A stretch of 64,000 bases of DNA from Microbacterium elymi (GTDB lineage Bacteria > Actinomycetota > Actinomycetes > Actinomycetales > Microbacteriaceae). The stretch lies in the NCBI RefSeq assembly GCF_021582895.2, contig NZ_CP091139.2, positions 682,001 through 746,000 on the forward strand, read 5' to 3'. Position numbers and translations under genes: made by a program. The notes below the pieces were generated by a model. It saw only the letters and a program-made list of their open reading frames with translations, was not told the DNA's origin and searched no databases. The first letter of the stretch is position 1. Each line of letters begins with the position of its first letter. Of the stretch, positions 1-11,692 are shown piece after piece.

Positions 1-233
1 CAGAAATCGGCGAGCTGACGGCCGTTCTGAGGGGGCTTGGAGACCAGATGGCTGGTGATGAGGAAGCCGGAGATCACGAAGAAGACGTCGACGCCGACGA
101 AACCGCCGGGAACGCGGCCCGGGAAGAAGTGGTAGACCACCACGAGCAGCACGGCGAGAGCGCGCAGCGCCTGGATGTCGGCCCGCACGGGTGTCGGCGC
201 CGAGGGGGCCCGCTTGCGCCTTCGTGGCCGCAC
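1..233 (-). CDS. Acyltransferase family 3 (OafA/YrhL-like), N-terminal fragment
   Basis: Only the first ~77 codons lie in the window; the gene runs off the left edge. After a basic N-terminus (RPRRRKR) comes ADIQALRALAVLLVVVYHF, then GGFVGVDVFFVISGFLI. These are the hallmark start of integral-membrane acyltransferase-3 proteins, with the conserved Arg-Ala-Leu-Ala segment and the VDVFFVISGFLI helix. Such proteins O-acylate envelope sugars, which fits the neighbouring dTDP-rhamnose genes. A stop codon in the same frame sits at 282-284, so the start must lie downstream of it; I chose the GTG at 233, with GTG at 188 as the alternative. The substrate cannot be told from this fragment. Confidence 0.8.
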   Translation of the reverse strand, partial: MRPRRRKRAPSAPTPVRADIQALRALAVLLVVVYHFFPGRVPGGFVGVDVFFVISGFLITSHLVSKPPQNGRQLADF

Positions 234-355
234 GCGAGCTTCGACTCGCGGGCGCGACGAAGTCGGGCTTTTCAGAGACGGTCACCCATGGATCCTACGC
301 GACCCACCCTGAATGACTCCGGAAGCATCGATGAGTCCCGGCCCACTCTGCCAAG

Positions 356-2231
<1,876 letters not shown>

Positions 2232-2241
2232 TGATCGCGTC

Positions 2242-2413
2242 GACCGGCCCTTCGTCTCGCTTCGCTCGCTCAGGGACCTGGAACTCGCGATGACCGGCCC
2301 TTCGTCTCGCTTCGCTCGCTCAGGGACCTGGAGCCCGCGATGACCGGCCCTTCGTCTCGCTTCGCTCGCTCAGGGACCTGGCTGGTTCCTCGCTTCGCTC
2401 GCTCAGGGACCTG
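2242..2413. repeat. 50-bp-period tandem repeat before rmlCD
   Basis: Three full units start at 2242, 2292 and 2342 and a partial unit follows. Each contains TTCGTCTCGCTTCGCTCGCT followed by CAGGGACCTG, ending in a GATGACCG-like stretch. The last such stretch supplies the ATG of the downstream rmlCD gene. No Shine-Dalgarno sequence is evident before that ATG. The core resembles other repeats in this window (11.7 kb and 45.6 kb) that share TCGCT(C) and ACGA blocks. Confidence 0.85.
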
Positions 2414-2422
2414 GAACTCACG

Positions 2423-3832
2423 ATGACCGAATACGGCAAGCCGCTGCGCGCAACGCCCACGCCCATTCCAGGCCTCGTCGTCTGGGAGCTGCCGGTCCAC
2501 GGCGACAGCCGCGGGTGGTTCAAGGAGAACTGGCAGCGCGAGAAGATGACGGCGGCCGGGCTGCCCGACTTCGGGCCGGTGCAGAACAACATCTCGTTCA
2601 ACGACGCGGTGGGCACGACCCGCGGCATCCACGCCGAGCCGTGGGACAAGTGGGTGTCGCTGGCCACCGGCCGCATCTTCGGAGCCTGGGTCGACCTGCG
2701 CGAGGGCCCGACGTTCGGCGCGGTCTTCACCTGCGAACTCGACCCGTCACGGGCGATCTTCGTTCCGCGCGGCGTCGGCAATGCGTACCAGACCCTCGAG
2801 GCCGACACCGCCTACACCTACCTCGTCAACGACCACTGGTCGCCCGATGCGTCGTACACCTTCCTGAACCTGGCCGACGAGACGGCAGCGGTCGACTGGC
2901 CGATCCCGCTGGCCGACGCCGAGCTCTCGGCGAAGGATGCCGCGCACCCCGGCCTCGCCGAGGTCACCCCGGTGCCGCCGCGAAAGACGCTGGTCATCGG
3001 GGCGAGCGGCCAGCTCGGCCGCGCCCTCCACGCCGAGTTCGGCGATGCGGCACACGTCGAATACGCGACGCGCGCCGATCTCGACCTGTCGTCCCCCGAC
3101 CTCACCACCGCCCGACGTTGGCGCGAGTACGACACGATCATCAACGCAGGCGCCTACACCGCCGTGGACGGCGCCGAGACGGCGTCAGGGCGCTCCGACG
3201 CGTGGGCCGCCAATGTCACCGGCGTGGCGGCGCTCGCGCAGATCGCGACCGACAACCAGTTGACCCTGGTCCACGTCTCCAGCGACTACGTGTTCGACGG
3301 GACGCTGAACCGGCCGTATCGCGAAGACGACGCCATCAGCCCGCTCGGCGTCTACGGGCAGACGAAGGCCGCCGGCGACGCGCTGGTCTCGACCGTGCGC
3401 CGGCACTACATCGTGCGGACCTCGTGGGTGATCGGCGAGGGCAAGAACTTCGTGCGCACCATGGCCTCACTCGCGGAGCGCGGCGTCGACCCGAAGGTCG
3501 TGGACGATCAGATCGGACGCCTGACCTTCACCGATGACCTGGCCCGCGGCATCCGCCATCTGCTCACTCGGCGAGCCGCCTACGGCACGTACAACCTCAC
3601 CGGCGCCGGACAGCCCACCAGCTGGGCCGACGTCGCCCGACGGGTCTTCGAGCTCACCGGCCACGACCCCGCGCGGGTCACCGGAGTGTCGACGGAAGAG
3701 TACTTCGCGTCGGCGACTGCGCCGGTCGCGCCGCGGCCGCGCAACAGCCTGCTGGATCTGGAACGCATGGAACACACCGGTTTCGTCCCGGCGGAGGCCG
3801 ACGAGCGCCTGCGTGCGTACCTCGGCACCTGA
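2423..3832 (+). CDS. rmlCD: Fused dTDP-4-dehydrorhamnose 3,5-epimerase / reductase
   Basis: One unbroken 469-residue protein with two catalytic domains. Residues ~1-185 are an RmlC-type cupin: GDSRGWFKENW, QNNISFN and RGIHAEPWDKW, where the His is the expected catalytic base. Residues ~190-469 are an RmlD-type NAD(P)H reductase: LVIGASGQLGRAL, NAGAYTAVDGAE, SSDYVFDGT, YGQTKAAGD and VRTSWVIGEG. Together they finish dTDP-L-rhamnose synthesis from the RmlB product. Such fusions are known in Microbacteriaceae relatives. The start ATG lies in the last copy of the upstream 50-bp repeat and lacks a clear ribosome binding site. Confidence 0.9.
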   Translation: MTEYGKPLRATPTPIPGLVVWELPVHGDSRGWFKENWQREKMTAAGLPDFGPVQNNISFNDAVGTTRGIHAEPWDKWVSLATGRIFGAWVDLREGPTFGAVFTCELDPSRAIFVPRGVGNAYQTLEADTAYTYLVNDHWSPDASYTFLNLADETAAVDWPIPLADAELSAKDAAHPGLAEVTPVPPRKTLVIGASGQLGRALHAEFGDAAHVEYATRADLDLSSPDLTTARRWREYDTIINAGAYTAVDGAETASGRSDAWAANVTGVAALAQIATDNQLTLVHVSSDYVFDGTLNRPYREDDAISPLGVYGQTKAAGDALVSTVRRHYIVRTSWVIGEGKNFVRTMASLAERGVDPKVVDDQIGRLTFTDDLARGIRHLLTRRAAYGTYNLTGAGQPTSWADVARRVFELTGHDPARVTGVSTEEYFASATAPVAPRPRNSLLDLERMEHTGFVPAEADERLRAYLGT

Positions 3833-3868
3833 GCCCACCAGCACCTCGCCTGCCGCATCGGACCGAGG

Positions 3869-4678
3869 CTATGCGACCCGGAGCACCCGCCTCAGTTCGT
3901 CGATCTCGGCGTCGGTCAGGCCGCCGGTGCGGAGGTAGCCCGCGACATCGCCGTGCTCGGACTCGATCCAGTCCAGTGCCGTTTCGATCGCAGATGCCGG
4001 GGATTCGGTCGCCAGCGTCTTCAGCCGTGGCGTGAGGGGAACACCGAGAGTCGTGATCAGCGCGGTGAGCGTGTCTGCGAGACCGCCCGCCAGGTTCGTG
4101 CCGGTCTGCACATAGTCCGCGACGATGACATCGCGCGCCGCGCCGGCGACCAGCAGAAGCAGCGCCGCCGCCAGTCCGGTTCGATCCTTGCCCGCGGTGC
4201 AGTGGAACAGAACGCCGGGGCGATCGGTGCCCGACGCCGCCACGACCACGCGCCCGATCTCGGCGAACTGCGTCGCACTGCCGTCGAGGATCGCCACATA
4301 CAGATCCTCGAGCGTGGGCACCTGATCCACGACCAGCGCGATCTGCTCCTCGGACAGTCCGACATCGTCGGTGGAGGGCATCAGCTTCTGCACCAGCTCG
4401 TCCATCGCGCCACCCTGCACGGGCAGCGAGACCAGTCGCACGCTGCCGTCGGCCGGCAACCGGTCAGCTGCCCGGGCCCGCTCGGCATCGGTGCGCAGAT
4501 CGATGACCGTGCCGATCCGATGATCGGCAAGGGCCTGCTGGCCCCCATCCGTCAGACCGGAGAGGGCGTCTGCCCGATACAGGATCCCGGATGCCAGAGC
4601 GCCACCGTCTGCCGTCGGCAATCCGCCCAGTCCACGCGAGTTGTACGTCACCTGCAGAAACGAGGCGGAACCGGTCAT
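3869..4678 (-). CDS. Tyrosine-protein phosphatase (IphP/MptpB-like)
   Basis: Intact 269-residue protein. The active-site loop FHCTAGKDRTG (Cys-x5-Arg) sits about two-thirds in, and an upstream VIDLRTDAE strand is typical of single-domain phosphatases of the MptpB/IphP class. These act on phosphotyrosine or phospholipid substrates; the true substrate here is unknown. The N-terminus after the chosen ATG (4678) is TGSASFLQVTYNSRGLGG, matching the family's NFRDLGG-type start region; the frame stays open further upstream but reads as low-complexity sequence. It is convergent with rmlCD. Its position in a polysaccharide cluster suggests, by inference only, a role in envelope regulation. Confidence 0.85.
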   Translation of the reverse strand: MTGSASFLQVTYNSRGLGGLPTADGGALASGILYRADALSGLTDGGQQALADHRIGTVIDLRTDAERARAADRLPADGSVRLVSLPVQGGAMDELVQKLMPSTDDVGLSEEQIALVVDQVPTLEDLYVAILDGSATQFAEIGRVVVAASGTDRPGVLFHCTAGKDRTGLAAALLLLVAGAARDVIVADYVQTGTNLAGGLADTLTALITTLGVPLTPRLKTLATESPASAIETALDWIESEHGDVAGYLRTGGLTDAEIDELRRVLRVA

Positions 4679-4697
4679 CAGAGGCCCTTCATCGTGC

Positions 4698-5482
4698 TCA
4701 CGAACACCGTCGGTTTCTGATGCGGATCCATTCGCGGCCCAGGCGCCGCCGAACCCGAGTTGCGAGCGTCCGCCGCTCGGGAGCGCCAGTCTCGAGCGTG
4801 AGGTTCCAGTACTTCGATTTCTTGACCGTCGAGGCATCCGGCTTGTAGAACGGTGCGTCCGCGCCGAGATGGATGCGCTCCCAGGCAACGTGCTTGCGGA
4901 TCACTCGCGCGGGGGTCCCCACCGCGACGACATTGTTGGGGATCTTGCGTGTGACGATGCTTCCGGCGCCGATCACACTTCCCTCGCCGATCGAAGCTCC
5001 CCGAGGATCATCGCACCGAAGCCCACCCAGACGTGGTTGCCGATGCGGATGGTCCGTGCCCGATTGACGCGTTCGCCGCTGCGGACGTCGAAGATCGGAT
5101 GACCGTCATCGGCCCGCACCTGGTTCTGGCTCGCGAACATCACGTCGTTGCCGATGATGACGGACACACCCTCGACGGCCGAGATCGTGATCCCGGACGT
5201 CGACGAGACGTTGTCGCCGATCTCAACCGTGGCATCCTCACCGACGCGAACACCACCTGAGAAGGGGCGCCGAACCGGATTGGCCCCGAGCACGAACGTG
5301 CCGTTGCTGCTGTTGAAGTCGACCTTCAGGCCCGGTGCGCTCGCCTTCGCATGAATCCTGGCCACATTGTTCTTGCCGCGGAAGGTGACCTTGATTGTGT
5401 CGGTGACCGGGCCGTCGTATTCGATGCGATTGCCCTCGTCATCTTCGTACGGGGCAAGGGAGACAGTGATCACGGGGTCCAA
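4698..5482 (-). CDS. Left-handed beta-helix acetyltransferase (frameshifted)
   Basis: Hexapeptide-repeat acyltransferase of about 261 residues. The N-terminal half carries repeats such as [15 protein letters not shown] and [10 protein letters not shown], then [15 protein letters not shown]; the C-terminal half continues with [28 protein letters not shown], a typical sugar O-acetyltransferase ending. The frame breaks near 5000 where a G run in CTCGGGGAGC is one base short. The start is a TTG at 5482; an in-frame TAG lies shortly upstream and no better start is seen. It probably decorates the polysaccharide made by this cluster; the acceptor is unknown. Confidence 0.82.
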
Positions 5483-5558
5483 AATCGCTCTGGGGCAGTT
5501 GACAGCACCAGGCTATCGGACCGAAAGCAGGCACATAGGCGGAGACACGGCAACGAGC

Positions 5559-6305
5559 CTAGTTCTGCTCGAGGACCTGCAACGCGTCATCGATCGGGCC
5601 GTCGAAGATGACCGCACCCTTGCGGATGACGATCCCGCGGCTGCACAGCTCTTTGACCTGGCCCGCGCTGTGACTGACGATCATCATGGTGATGCCCTGC
5701 TCAGCCATCTCCTTCAGCTTCGCATTGCACTTGGCACGGAACGGGGCGTCACCGACGGCGAGCACTTCGTCCACCAGAAGCACGTCCAGCTCGACGTGGA
5801 TCGCGACACTGAACGCCAGACGCATGAACATGCCCGAGGAGTAGTGCTTGACCTCTTGATCGATGAACTCGCCGATCTCGCTGAACGCGACGATCTCGTC
5901 GAAGCGCTCCTTGGTCTCCTTCTCGCTCATGCCGAGGATCGCCGCGTTCAGGAAGACGTTCTCACGTCCCGTGAGATCGGGATGGAAGCCCGCACCGACC
6001 TCGATCAGACCGGCGACGCGGCCTCGGGTGAGAACACGTCCTTCATCCGGACCCATCACCCCCGAGACCAGCTTCAATGTCGTGGACTTGCCCGAACCGT
6101 TCAGCCCCATCACAGCGACGGACTCGCCTTCGTCGATGCTGAACGTGACGTCCTTCAGCGCCTGGAACTGCTGTGCCCGGACGGGCTGATGCTTCACCCA
6201 GTTGATGAACGTCTCTTTGAAGGAGCGCGTGGAGCGCTTGTTGAACCATTTCGAGACATGCTCGAGAACGATGGCCGGCTGCTGTGTGGTGGTGTGCGCG
6301 CGCAT
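5559..6305 (-). CDS. Polysaccharide/teichoic acid ABC exporter, ATPase
   Basis: Intact 248-residue ATPase of the Wzt/TagH type. It has Walker A GLNGSGKST, the characteristic VAGLIEVGAGFHPDLTGREN region of polysaccharide exporters, signature YSSGM and Walker B LLVDEVLAVGD. It ends soon after the H-loop (VSHSA), so it lacks the C-terminal sugar-binding domain of long Wzt proteins and resembles TagH-like or short Wzt forms. The start ATG at 6305 overlaps the permease stop. With its partner it should move a lipid-linked glycan across the membrane. Confidence 0.92.
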   Translation of the reverse strand: MRAHTTTQQPAIVLEHVSKWFNKRSTRSFKETFINWVKHQPVRAQQFQALKDVTFSIDEGESVAVMGLNGSGKSTTLKLVSGVMGPDEGRVLTRGRVAGLIEVGAGFHPDLTGRENVFLNAAILGMSEKETKERFDEIVAFSEIGEFIDQEVKHYSSGMFMRLAFSVAIHVELDVLLVDEVLAVGDAPFRAKCNAKLKEMAEQGITMMIVSHSAGQVKELCSRGIVIRKGAVIFDGPIDDALQVLEQN

Positions 6306-7180
6306 CACAGATCCTGAGCGAACGTGCGCTCGAAGCGGCGGAAGACGAGCTGGCCGAGCGCGAGAGCGACGATGATGACGCCGATGGCTGCGGCGATGTT
6401 CCAGCCGAAGTCGGGCGGCCACCCGAATCGCGCGGTCTCGGGGACGATGGGCGACCACATCGCCTCATGGAACATCTCGACCGCGACGGTGATGGGGTTG
6501 CTCATGTAGATATCGAAGATCCAGGGGTAGTGGTGGGCGCGGTCATGCACCATCACCCAGGTGTACATGATGGGCGAGGCCCAGGTCGCGATGGTCCGGA
6601 TGATCTCGATGAAGTTCTGCGCGTCTCGGAACCGGACGTTGATGGCGGAGAAGAGCAGTCCGACGCCCAGAACGAACAGGACCACGATGAGCAGACCGGC
6701 CAGAAGGAGACCGACAGAGGCGAAGGTCGGCACCCATCCGAACAGGATGCAGACGAGCAGAAGCACCGCGAGCTGCGGAAGGAAGTGGATGAACGAGCCG
6801 ACAACGGCGGAGATCGGAAACAGCTCTCGGGGAAGATAGATCTTCCGGACGAGTGCCTTATTGTCCACGATCGCGCGGGTCGTGGCGCCGATCGCCTCGT
6901 TGAAGAGGTTGACGACGACGAGCCCGGAGAACAGGTAGATGGGGAAGGAGTCGATCCCCCGCTTGAACCCCATGATCTCGCCGACGACAAGGAAGTAGAC
7001 GAGGAACTGGACGGTCGGTCGCACGTATGACCAGAGCCAGCCGAGCACGGAGTTGCGGTAGCGCAGCGAAGTCGTCTTGCTGATCAGCAGGCGCAGGAGG
7101 TAGCGGTACCGGAAGACATCCAGCAGGCCCCTGCCGCGCCCAGGCGTATCGAAGGCGCTCTTATCGAGAGTATTTGTCAC
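6305..7180 (-). CDS. Polysaccharide ABC exporter, permease (Wzm/TagG-like)
   Basis: Intact membrane protein of about 291 residues with roughly six hydrophobic segments, beginning with a conserved RYRYLLRLLISKT and LRYRNSVLGWLWSYVRP, the ABC-2 exporter signature of Wzm/TagG proteins. The start is taken as GTG 7180 (VTNTLDKSAF) because AGGAC lies ~10 bases upstream; the frame is open further upstream. Its stop overlaps the ATPase start by the TGATG arrangement, so the two form one transcription unit. Confidence 0.9.
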   Translation of the reverse strand: MTNTLDKSAFDTPGRGRGLLDVFRYRYLLRLLISKTTSLRYRNSVLGWLWSYVRPTVQFLVYFLVVGEIMGFKRGIDSFPIYLFSGLVVVNLFNEAIGATTRAIVDNKALVRKIYLPRELFPISAVVGSFIHFLPQLAVLLLVCILFGWVPTFASVGLLLAGLLIVVLFVLGVGLLFSAINVRFRDAQNFIEIIRTIATWASPIMYTWVMVHDRAHHYPWIFDIYMSNPITVAVEMFHEAMWSPIVPETARFGWPPDFGWNIAAAIGVIIVALALGQLVFRRFERTFAQDL

Positions 7181-7275
7181 GGGTGTGTGTCCTAGCGGCC
7201 GCGTGAGTCCGCTCCGGGCCATCCGCAATCCTAGTAGACGCGTGGCTGAGAACCGTCTGGGGCACGGCTGTCTGC

Positions 7276-9403
7276 TCAGTGGATCTGGACCATGCCGTTC
7301 CAGCCCGTGCCGACGACGGACCAGCCCGACCAGCCCCCCGAGCCGTTGCCGCGGTACAGCCACAGTTCGCCGTTGCGCTTTCGGGCCAGGACGTCGGAAC
7401 TGCCGTCGCCGTTGAAGTCCCCGGGGCTGAACACAGAGGTGAACGCTCCCCACCCGGTGCCGATCTTCCGTGCACCCGACCACGAGCCGCTTCCGCTCAT
7501 CCGGTACAGCCACAGCGTGCCGTCGGACTTGCGCGCGATCAGATCCGGACGTCGGTCGCCGTCGAAGTCGGTCGCGGTGAACAGCGCGGTGAATGGCGCC
7601 CAGCCGTTGCCGATCACCGGCCGACGCTCGGACACCCAGCCGCTCTTCCCATTCCCCCGGTAGAGGGTCAGATAGCCGGTTCTGCTGCGCGCGATCAGAT
7701 CGGTGTGACCGTCGCCATCGAAGTCGATTCCGCCGATGAGCGCGGTGAACGAGCCCCAGCCGGTGCCGATCCGCACCGGCGACGCGAAGCCCCCGGTGCC
7801 GTTGCCCCGGTACAGCCACAGACTTCCGTCGCTGCGCACCGCAGCGACGTCGGGACGGCCGTCACCGGAGAAGTCGCCCAGCGGAACGAGTCGTGCGCTC
7901 CCCCACGACGGAACCGGAGTCGACGACGCGCGCCATCTGCCCTTGCCGTCGCCGGGGTACAGGCAAGGCCTTCCGTCGTTGCGCACCGCGAGCACATCCG
8001 AGGTCTTGTCTCCGTTCAGATCGCCGACGCCCGCTCGCGTCAGTGCTGCGGCCGGGGCAGGGGCCGCCTCGAGCGCCAGATAGTCGCTGTGCGCCCACAT
8101 CGCCTTGCCGCCGATGTTCAGCCGCCACCACTCGCCGTAGGTGCCGGTGCGGCTGTACTTCTGCCCCTTCGTGATCGACACCATGCCGGTCGAGCAGTCG
8201 GTGGTCGGAGCGCTCCGCGCGTTCAGCGACGATGCCGTGACCACCGCCGTCCCCGAGGCGCTCGCCACGTTCGCCGGGACGGCGCAACCGGTCACCGCCG
8301 GCGCCCCATCGCCGGATGTGCCGTCGATGGTCAGATACTGGCTCACCACCCAGAACGTCGCCGTGCCCACCTTGATGTGCGACCATGCCCCGTACACGCC
8401 GGTGACGGTCACAGCGGTCCCGCCGGACAGGGAACGGCTTGCCGCTGCCGCACAGCGTGGTCGGTGCCGTGCGGGCGTTCAGCGCCGAGACGTTCACCTT
8501 CGCCGTCTGGGTGCGGGTCGCGACATCCGCCGCAGCTGGATTCGTGCACGCGCTGATCTGCGCCGGCGCGCCGGATGACGTCGATGCCGTCGGTGCGAAC
8601 CACGCGACGTAGTAGTTGTAGAAGTTGCGGTTGCCGTAGGTCGAACAGGCGTCACCGGTGCCCCACCCAGCGGCCAGAGCTCGATGTTCGGCCGATACGG
8701 CGTGTAGTTGTACAGGTTCGCGGTGGCCTGGTTCTTGATCAGCACCTTGGACGTGCCGCACGACGAGCTCGGAGCCCACTTGACCGTGTTGTACTGGCCG
8801 GCGCGGTAGGTGAACGAGGTGGGGTACTTCGTGTAGATCTGCATCTGGCGCGCGCCCAGGTAGACCTGCTTCCAGAAGCCTGCGGTGGCCGCCGAGCAGC
8901 CTGCCGGCGTGTCGGGACAGTTCTGCCCCATCGCGTGTTCGAAGTTCCAGGCGCTGGGCTTGGTCGAGGTGACCAGCCCCTGCTCCTTCTGGAGCATCAC
9001 GATGATCACCTTGGGGTTGATGTGGCAGGCGATCGAGGCCCGGTAGATCATCCGCGCCGCAGTGACGCCCTTCTCAGCAGTTGCACCCGTGCAGTACGAG
9101 TCCTTGGGCTTGCGCCCCGATGTCTCCGCGGTAGTTCTTCAGGCAGGTCGCTCCTGACGCGCACGTCCCAACCCTGGCGTTCAGGAACGTCTGGATCTGC
9201 GCCTCCGTCATCGACCCCGACCGGTAGAACTCCGCATCGGAGATGATGTATCCGCCGTCGACGATCGTCCCTGGCAACTCGGCGGCCTGGGCGCGTGGCG
9301 CCGGTGCCACGGCGGTCAAAAGAGCCGCGGCGACGACGGCAGACAGCAAGAGGATGGGCCATCGCCAACGGGCAGTCGGAAGCGGGCGGCTGCGAGGGGG
9401 CAT
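7276..9403 (-). CDS. Secreted protein: hydrolase-like domain, two SH3b, FG-GAP repeats (frameshifted)
   Basis: About 709 residues once three indels are repaired. A signal peptide (RWRWPILLLSAVVAAALL ... AQA) precedes an N-terminal domain starting GTIVDGGYIISDAEFYRSGS. That domain contains a predicted helix VIIVMLQKEQGLV with a Glu, as in lysozyme-like folds, and several Cys. Two SH3b domains follow (SALNARTAPTT..., SSLNARSAPTT...), then about five FG-GAP/VCBS blades such as GDFSGDGRPDVAAVRSDG and LWLYRGNG. Frame breaks lie near 9113, 8679 (GCTGCG reads GCTCG) and 8437 (GGCTTGCC for GGCTGCC). It is paralogous to the next gene. A role in cell-wall remodelling or binding is inferred from SH3b domains and secretion; catalysis is not shown. 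Confidence 0.8.
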
Positions 9404-9470
9404 GTGAACATTGTGACTGAAGTGACTCGCGAATACCACTCGGCCTTCTCTGGTCGAGTGCGACACGCCA
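9404..9470 (-). promoter_or_regulatory. Upstream block shared by the two secreted paralogs, copy 1
   Basis: Immediately before the ATG at 9403, on the minus strand, the sequence reads CAGTCACAATGTTCAC with no Shine-Dalgarno. About 56 bases further up is GGCGTGTCGCA. The same two motifs at the same spacing precede the paralog at 11551. The downstream motif contains GTCAC and GTTCAC as a close direct repeat, reminiscent of MtrA-type sites, but this is only a resemblance. Confidence 0.5.
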
Positions 9471-9536
9471 AGATTCAGAGCCCTCACAGCGTACGCAGGT
9501 GTCGGTGCCGGCAGCATCCACACCCCGGCGCGCGGA

Positions 9537-11551
9537 TCATCTCAGATAGCGGTTGGACACCCAGCCGGTCTTCGAGCCGTACTTGACCTGGCTCCAGCTT
9601 CCGCTCTTCTTCAGGATGGTGACCTTCGCACCGCGCGGCAGGACCGTCACGATCTTCGCCGACATGCTGCCGCTCGTGCGCAGATTCAGCGCGGCCACGG
9701 TCGTCTGCGTCTTCGAGGCTGATGCGGCCGGCTTCGAAGCGGAGGAAGACGTGCTGGTCAGATAGGCGTTTGCGACCCACCCGGTCCGCGAGCCGTATCT
9801 GACCTGGCTCCAGCTGCCACTCTTCTTCAGCACCGTGACCTTCGCGCCCCGGGCAGCGTCATCGCGATCTTGGCCGACAGGCTCGCGCTCGTGCGCAGGT
9901 TCAGAGCCGCGATGGTCTTCTGCGCCGTCGAGGAAGGCGTCGACGGCTTCGCGGACGACGAGCCCGCCGAGCTGGTCAGGTAGGCGTTCGCGACCCATCC
10001 GCCTCTCGTGCCGTACTTGACCTGGCTCCAGCTGCCAGCCTTCTTCAGCACCGTGACCTTGGCGCCGCGCGGCATCGTGGTCACGATCTTGGCCGACAGG
10101 CTCGCGCTCGCGCGCAGGTTCAGCGCGACCGCCACGTACTTCGTGGTGGTGGTCGGCTTCGGGGTGGGCTTGGTCGTCGGCTTGGGCGACGGCTTCGGTG
10201 TCGAGGCGGCCTTCTCGAGCGCCAGGTAGTCGCTGTGCGCCCACAGCGTCTTGGTGCCCACCTTCAACCGCCACCAGACGCCGGACGTCCCGGTCCGCGT
10301 GTACTTCTGCCCCTGCTTGAGGGTCTGCACGCCGACGGCACAGCCTGTGCTGGGCGCAGTCCGGGCGTTGAGCGCGGCCACCGTGACAATCGCCGTGCCA
10401 GACGCGCTCGCAACGCGGGCCGGCTGCGCACACCCCACCGACGCCGGAGATCCGCCTCCCGAGCCTTGCCGCTGCTGGTCTTCAGATACTCGCTGACCAC
10501 CCACAGCGTCGAGCCGCCGACCTTGATGTGCGACCACGCCCCGTAAACGCCGGTGACGGTCACCTTCGTCCCCTTGTCGAGCGCTCGGATGCCACTGCCG
10601 CAGAGCGTCGTGGGCGCCTTGCGTGCGTTCAGCGACTGCACCTTGACCGTGGCGGTCGCGCTGCGGGTTGCGACATCCGCCGTCGCCGGCACCGTGCACG
10701 AGCCCACCTGGGCGGGGGCGCCCTTCGAGCTGGACGAGCCCGGGGCGAACCAGCTCACGTAGTAGTTGTAGAAGTTGCGGTTGCCGTATGTGGAGCACTT
10801 GTCACCCGTCCCGTAGCCGGCAGCGAGGGCCGCGATGTTCGGACGGTACGGGGTGTAGTTGTAGAGATTCGCCGTGGCCTGGTTCTTGATGTAGACCTTC
10901 GACGTGCCGCAGGACGAGCTCGGCGCCCACTTGATCGTGTTGTACTGCTTGGCGCGATACCCGAACGAGGCGGGGTACTTCGTGTAGATCTGCATCTGCC
11001 GGGCGCCCAGATAGACCTGGTTCCAGAAGCCCGCCGCCGCCGCGGAGCAGCCGGCAGGCGTGTCGGGGCACGACTGGCCCATGGCGTGCTCGATATTCCA
11101 GTCGCTCGGCCTGCTCGAGGTGACCAGGCCCTGCTCCTTCTGCAGCATCACGAGGATGACCTTGGGATTGATCCCGCATGCGTTGGCGGTGCGGTAGATC
11201 ATCCGGGCGGCGGTCGCATTCTTCTCGGCCGCCACGGCCTTGCAATAGCTGTCGGCCTTACGCGCGGTCAGGTCGCCCCGATAGTTCTTCAGGCACGTCG
11301 CACCACTGGCGCAGGAGGCTTTGCTGTTCAGGAAGGTCTGGATCTGCGCCTGGGTCATCGAGTTCGCCCGATAGAACTCGGCATCCGAGATGAAGTATCC
11401 ACCGTCCACGATCGTCCCCGGCAACTCGGCTGCCTGCGCCTTCGGCGCGGGCGAGACGGCGGTGAGCACGGCTTGCGGCGAGGAACGCGGCCAGCATCAG
11501 GATGAGCCAACGCCAGCGCGCGGACAGGATCGAATGACTGCGGGCGAACAT
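9537..11551 (-). CDS. Secreted protein: hydrolase-like domain plus five SH3b domains (frameshifted)
   Basis: About 671 residues after repair. The signal peptide (RWRWLILMLAAFLAA ... AQA) and the ~240-residue N-terminal domain (GGYFISDAEFYRANSM, VILVMLQKEQGLV, NIEHAMGQSCPD) closely match the neighbouring paralog. Two Cys-containing SH3b domains follow as in the paralog. Instead of FG-GAP blades it ends with a Lys/Pro/Thr-rich linker and three near-identical SH3b repeats (ALNLRTSASLSAKIV, LKKSGSWSQV, GWVANAYL). Breaks lie near 11476 (GGCTTGCGG for GGCTGCGG), 10468 and 9853 (beside GCAGC). The shared N-domain with swapped C-terminal modules suggests duplication with domain exchange. Likely wall-associated. 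Confidence 0.8.
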
Positions 11552-11619
11552 GTGAACATTGTGACTGATGTGGCGGGTGATTACCACCCGGAACCGAGAA
11601 TTCGTTTTGCGACACGCCG
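11552..11619 (-). promoter_or_regulatory. Upstream block shared by the two secreted paralogs, copy 2
   Basis: This mirrors the block at 9404-9470: CAGTCACAATGTTCAC directly before the ATG at 11551, and GGCGTGTCGCA about 57 bases upstream. The bases between are largely diverged. Substitutions in the shared stretch are not concentrated at third codon positions, so it looks regulatory rather than coding. No ribosome binding site is seen. Confidence 0.5.
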
Positions 11620-11692
11620 AATGCGACGTGTTCACAGTGTCGGCAGGAGGGCGTGAACGGGGGTCGGCGGCGTTTCGTCTCGGTCGCTTCGC

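Noticed and set aside
3869..4888. Longer phosphatase starting at 4888
   Set aside because: The first 70 codons are low-complexity Ser/Arg and overlap the acetyltransferase gene; ATG 4678 precedes the conserved start.
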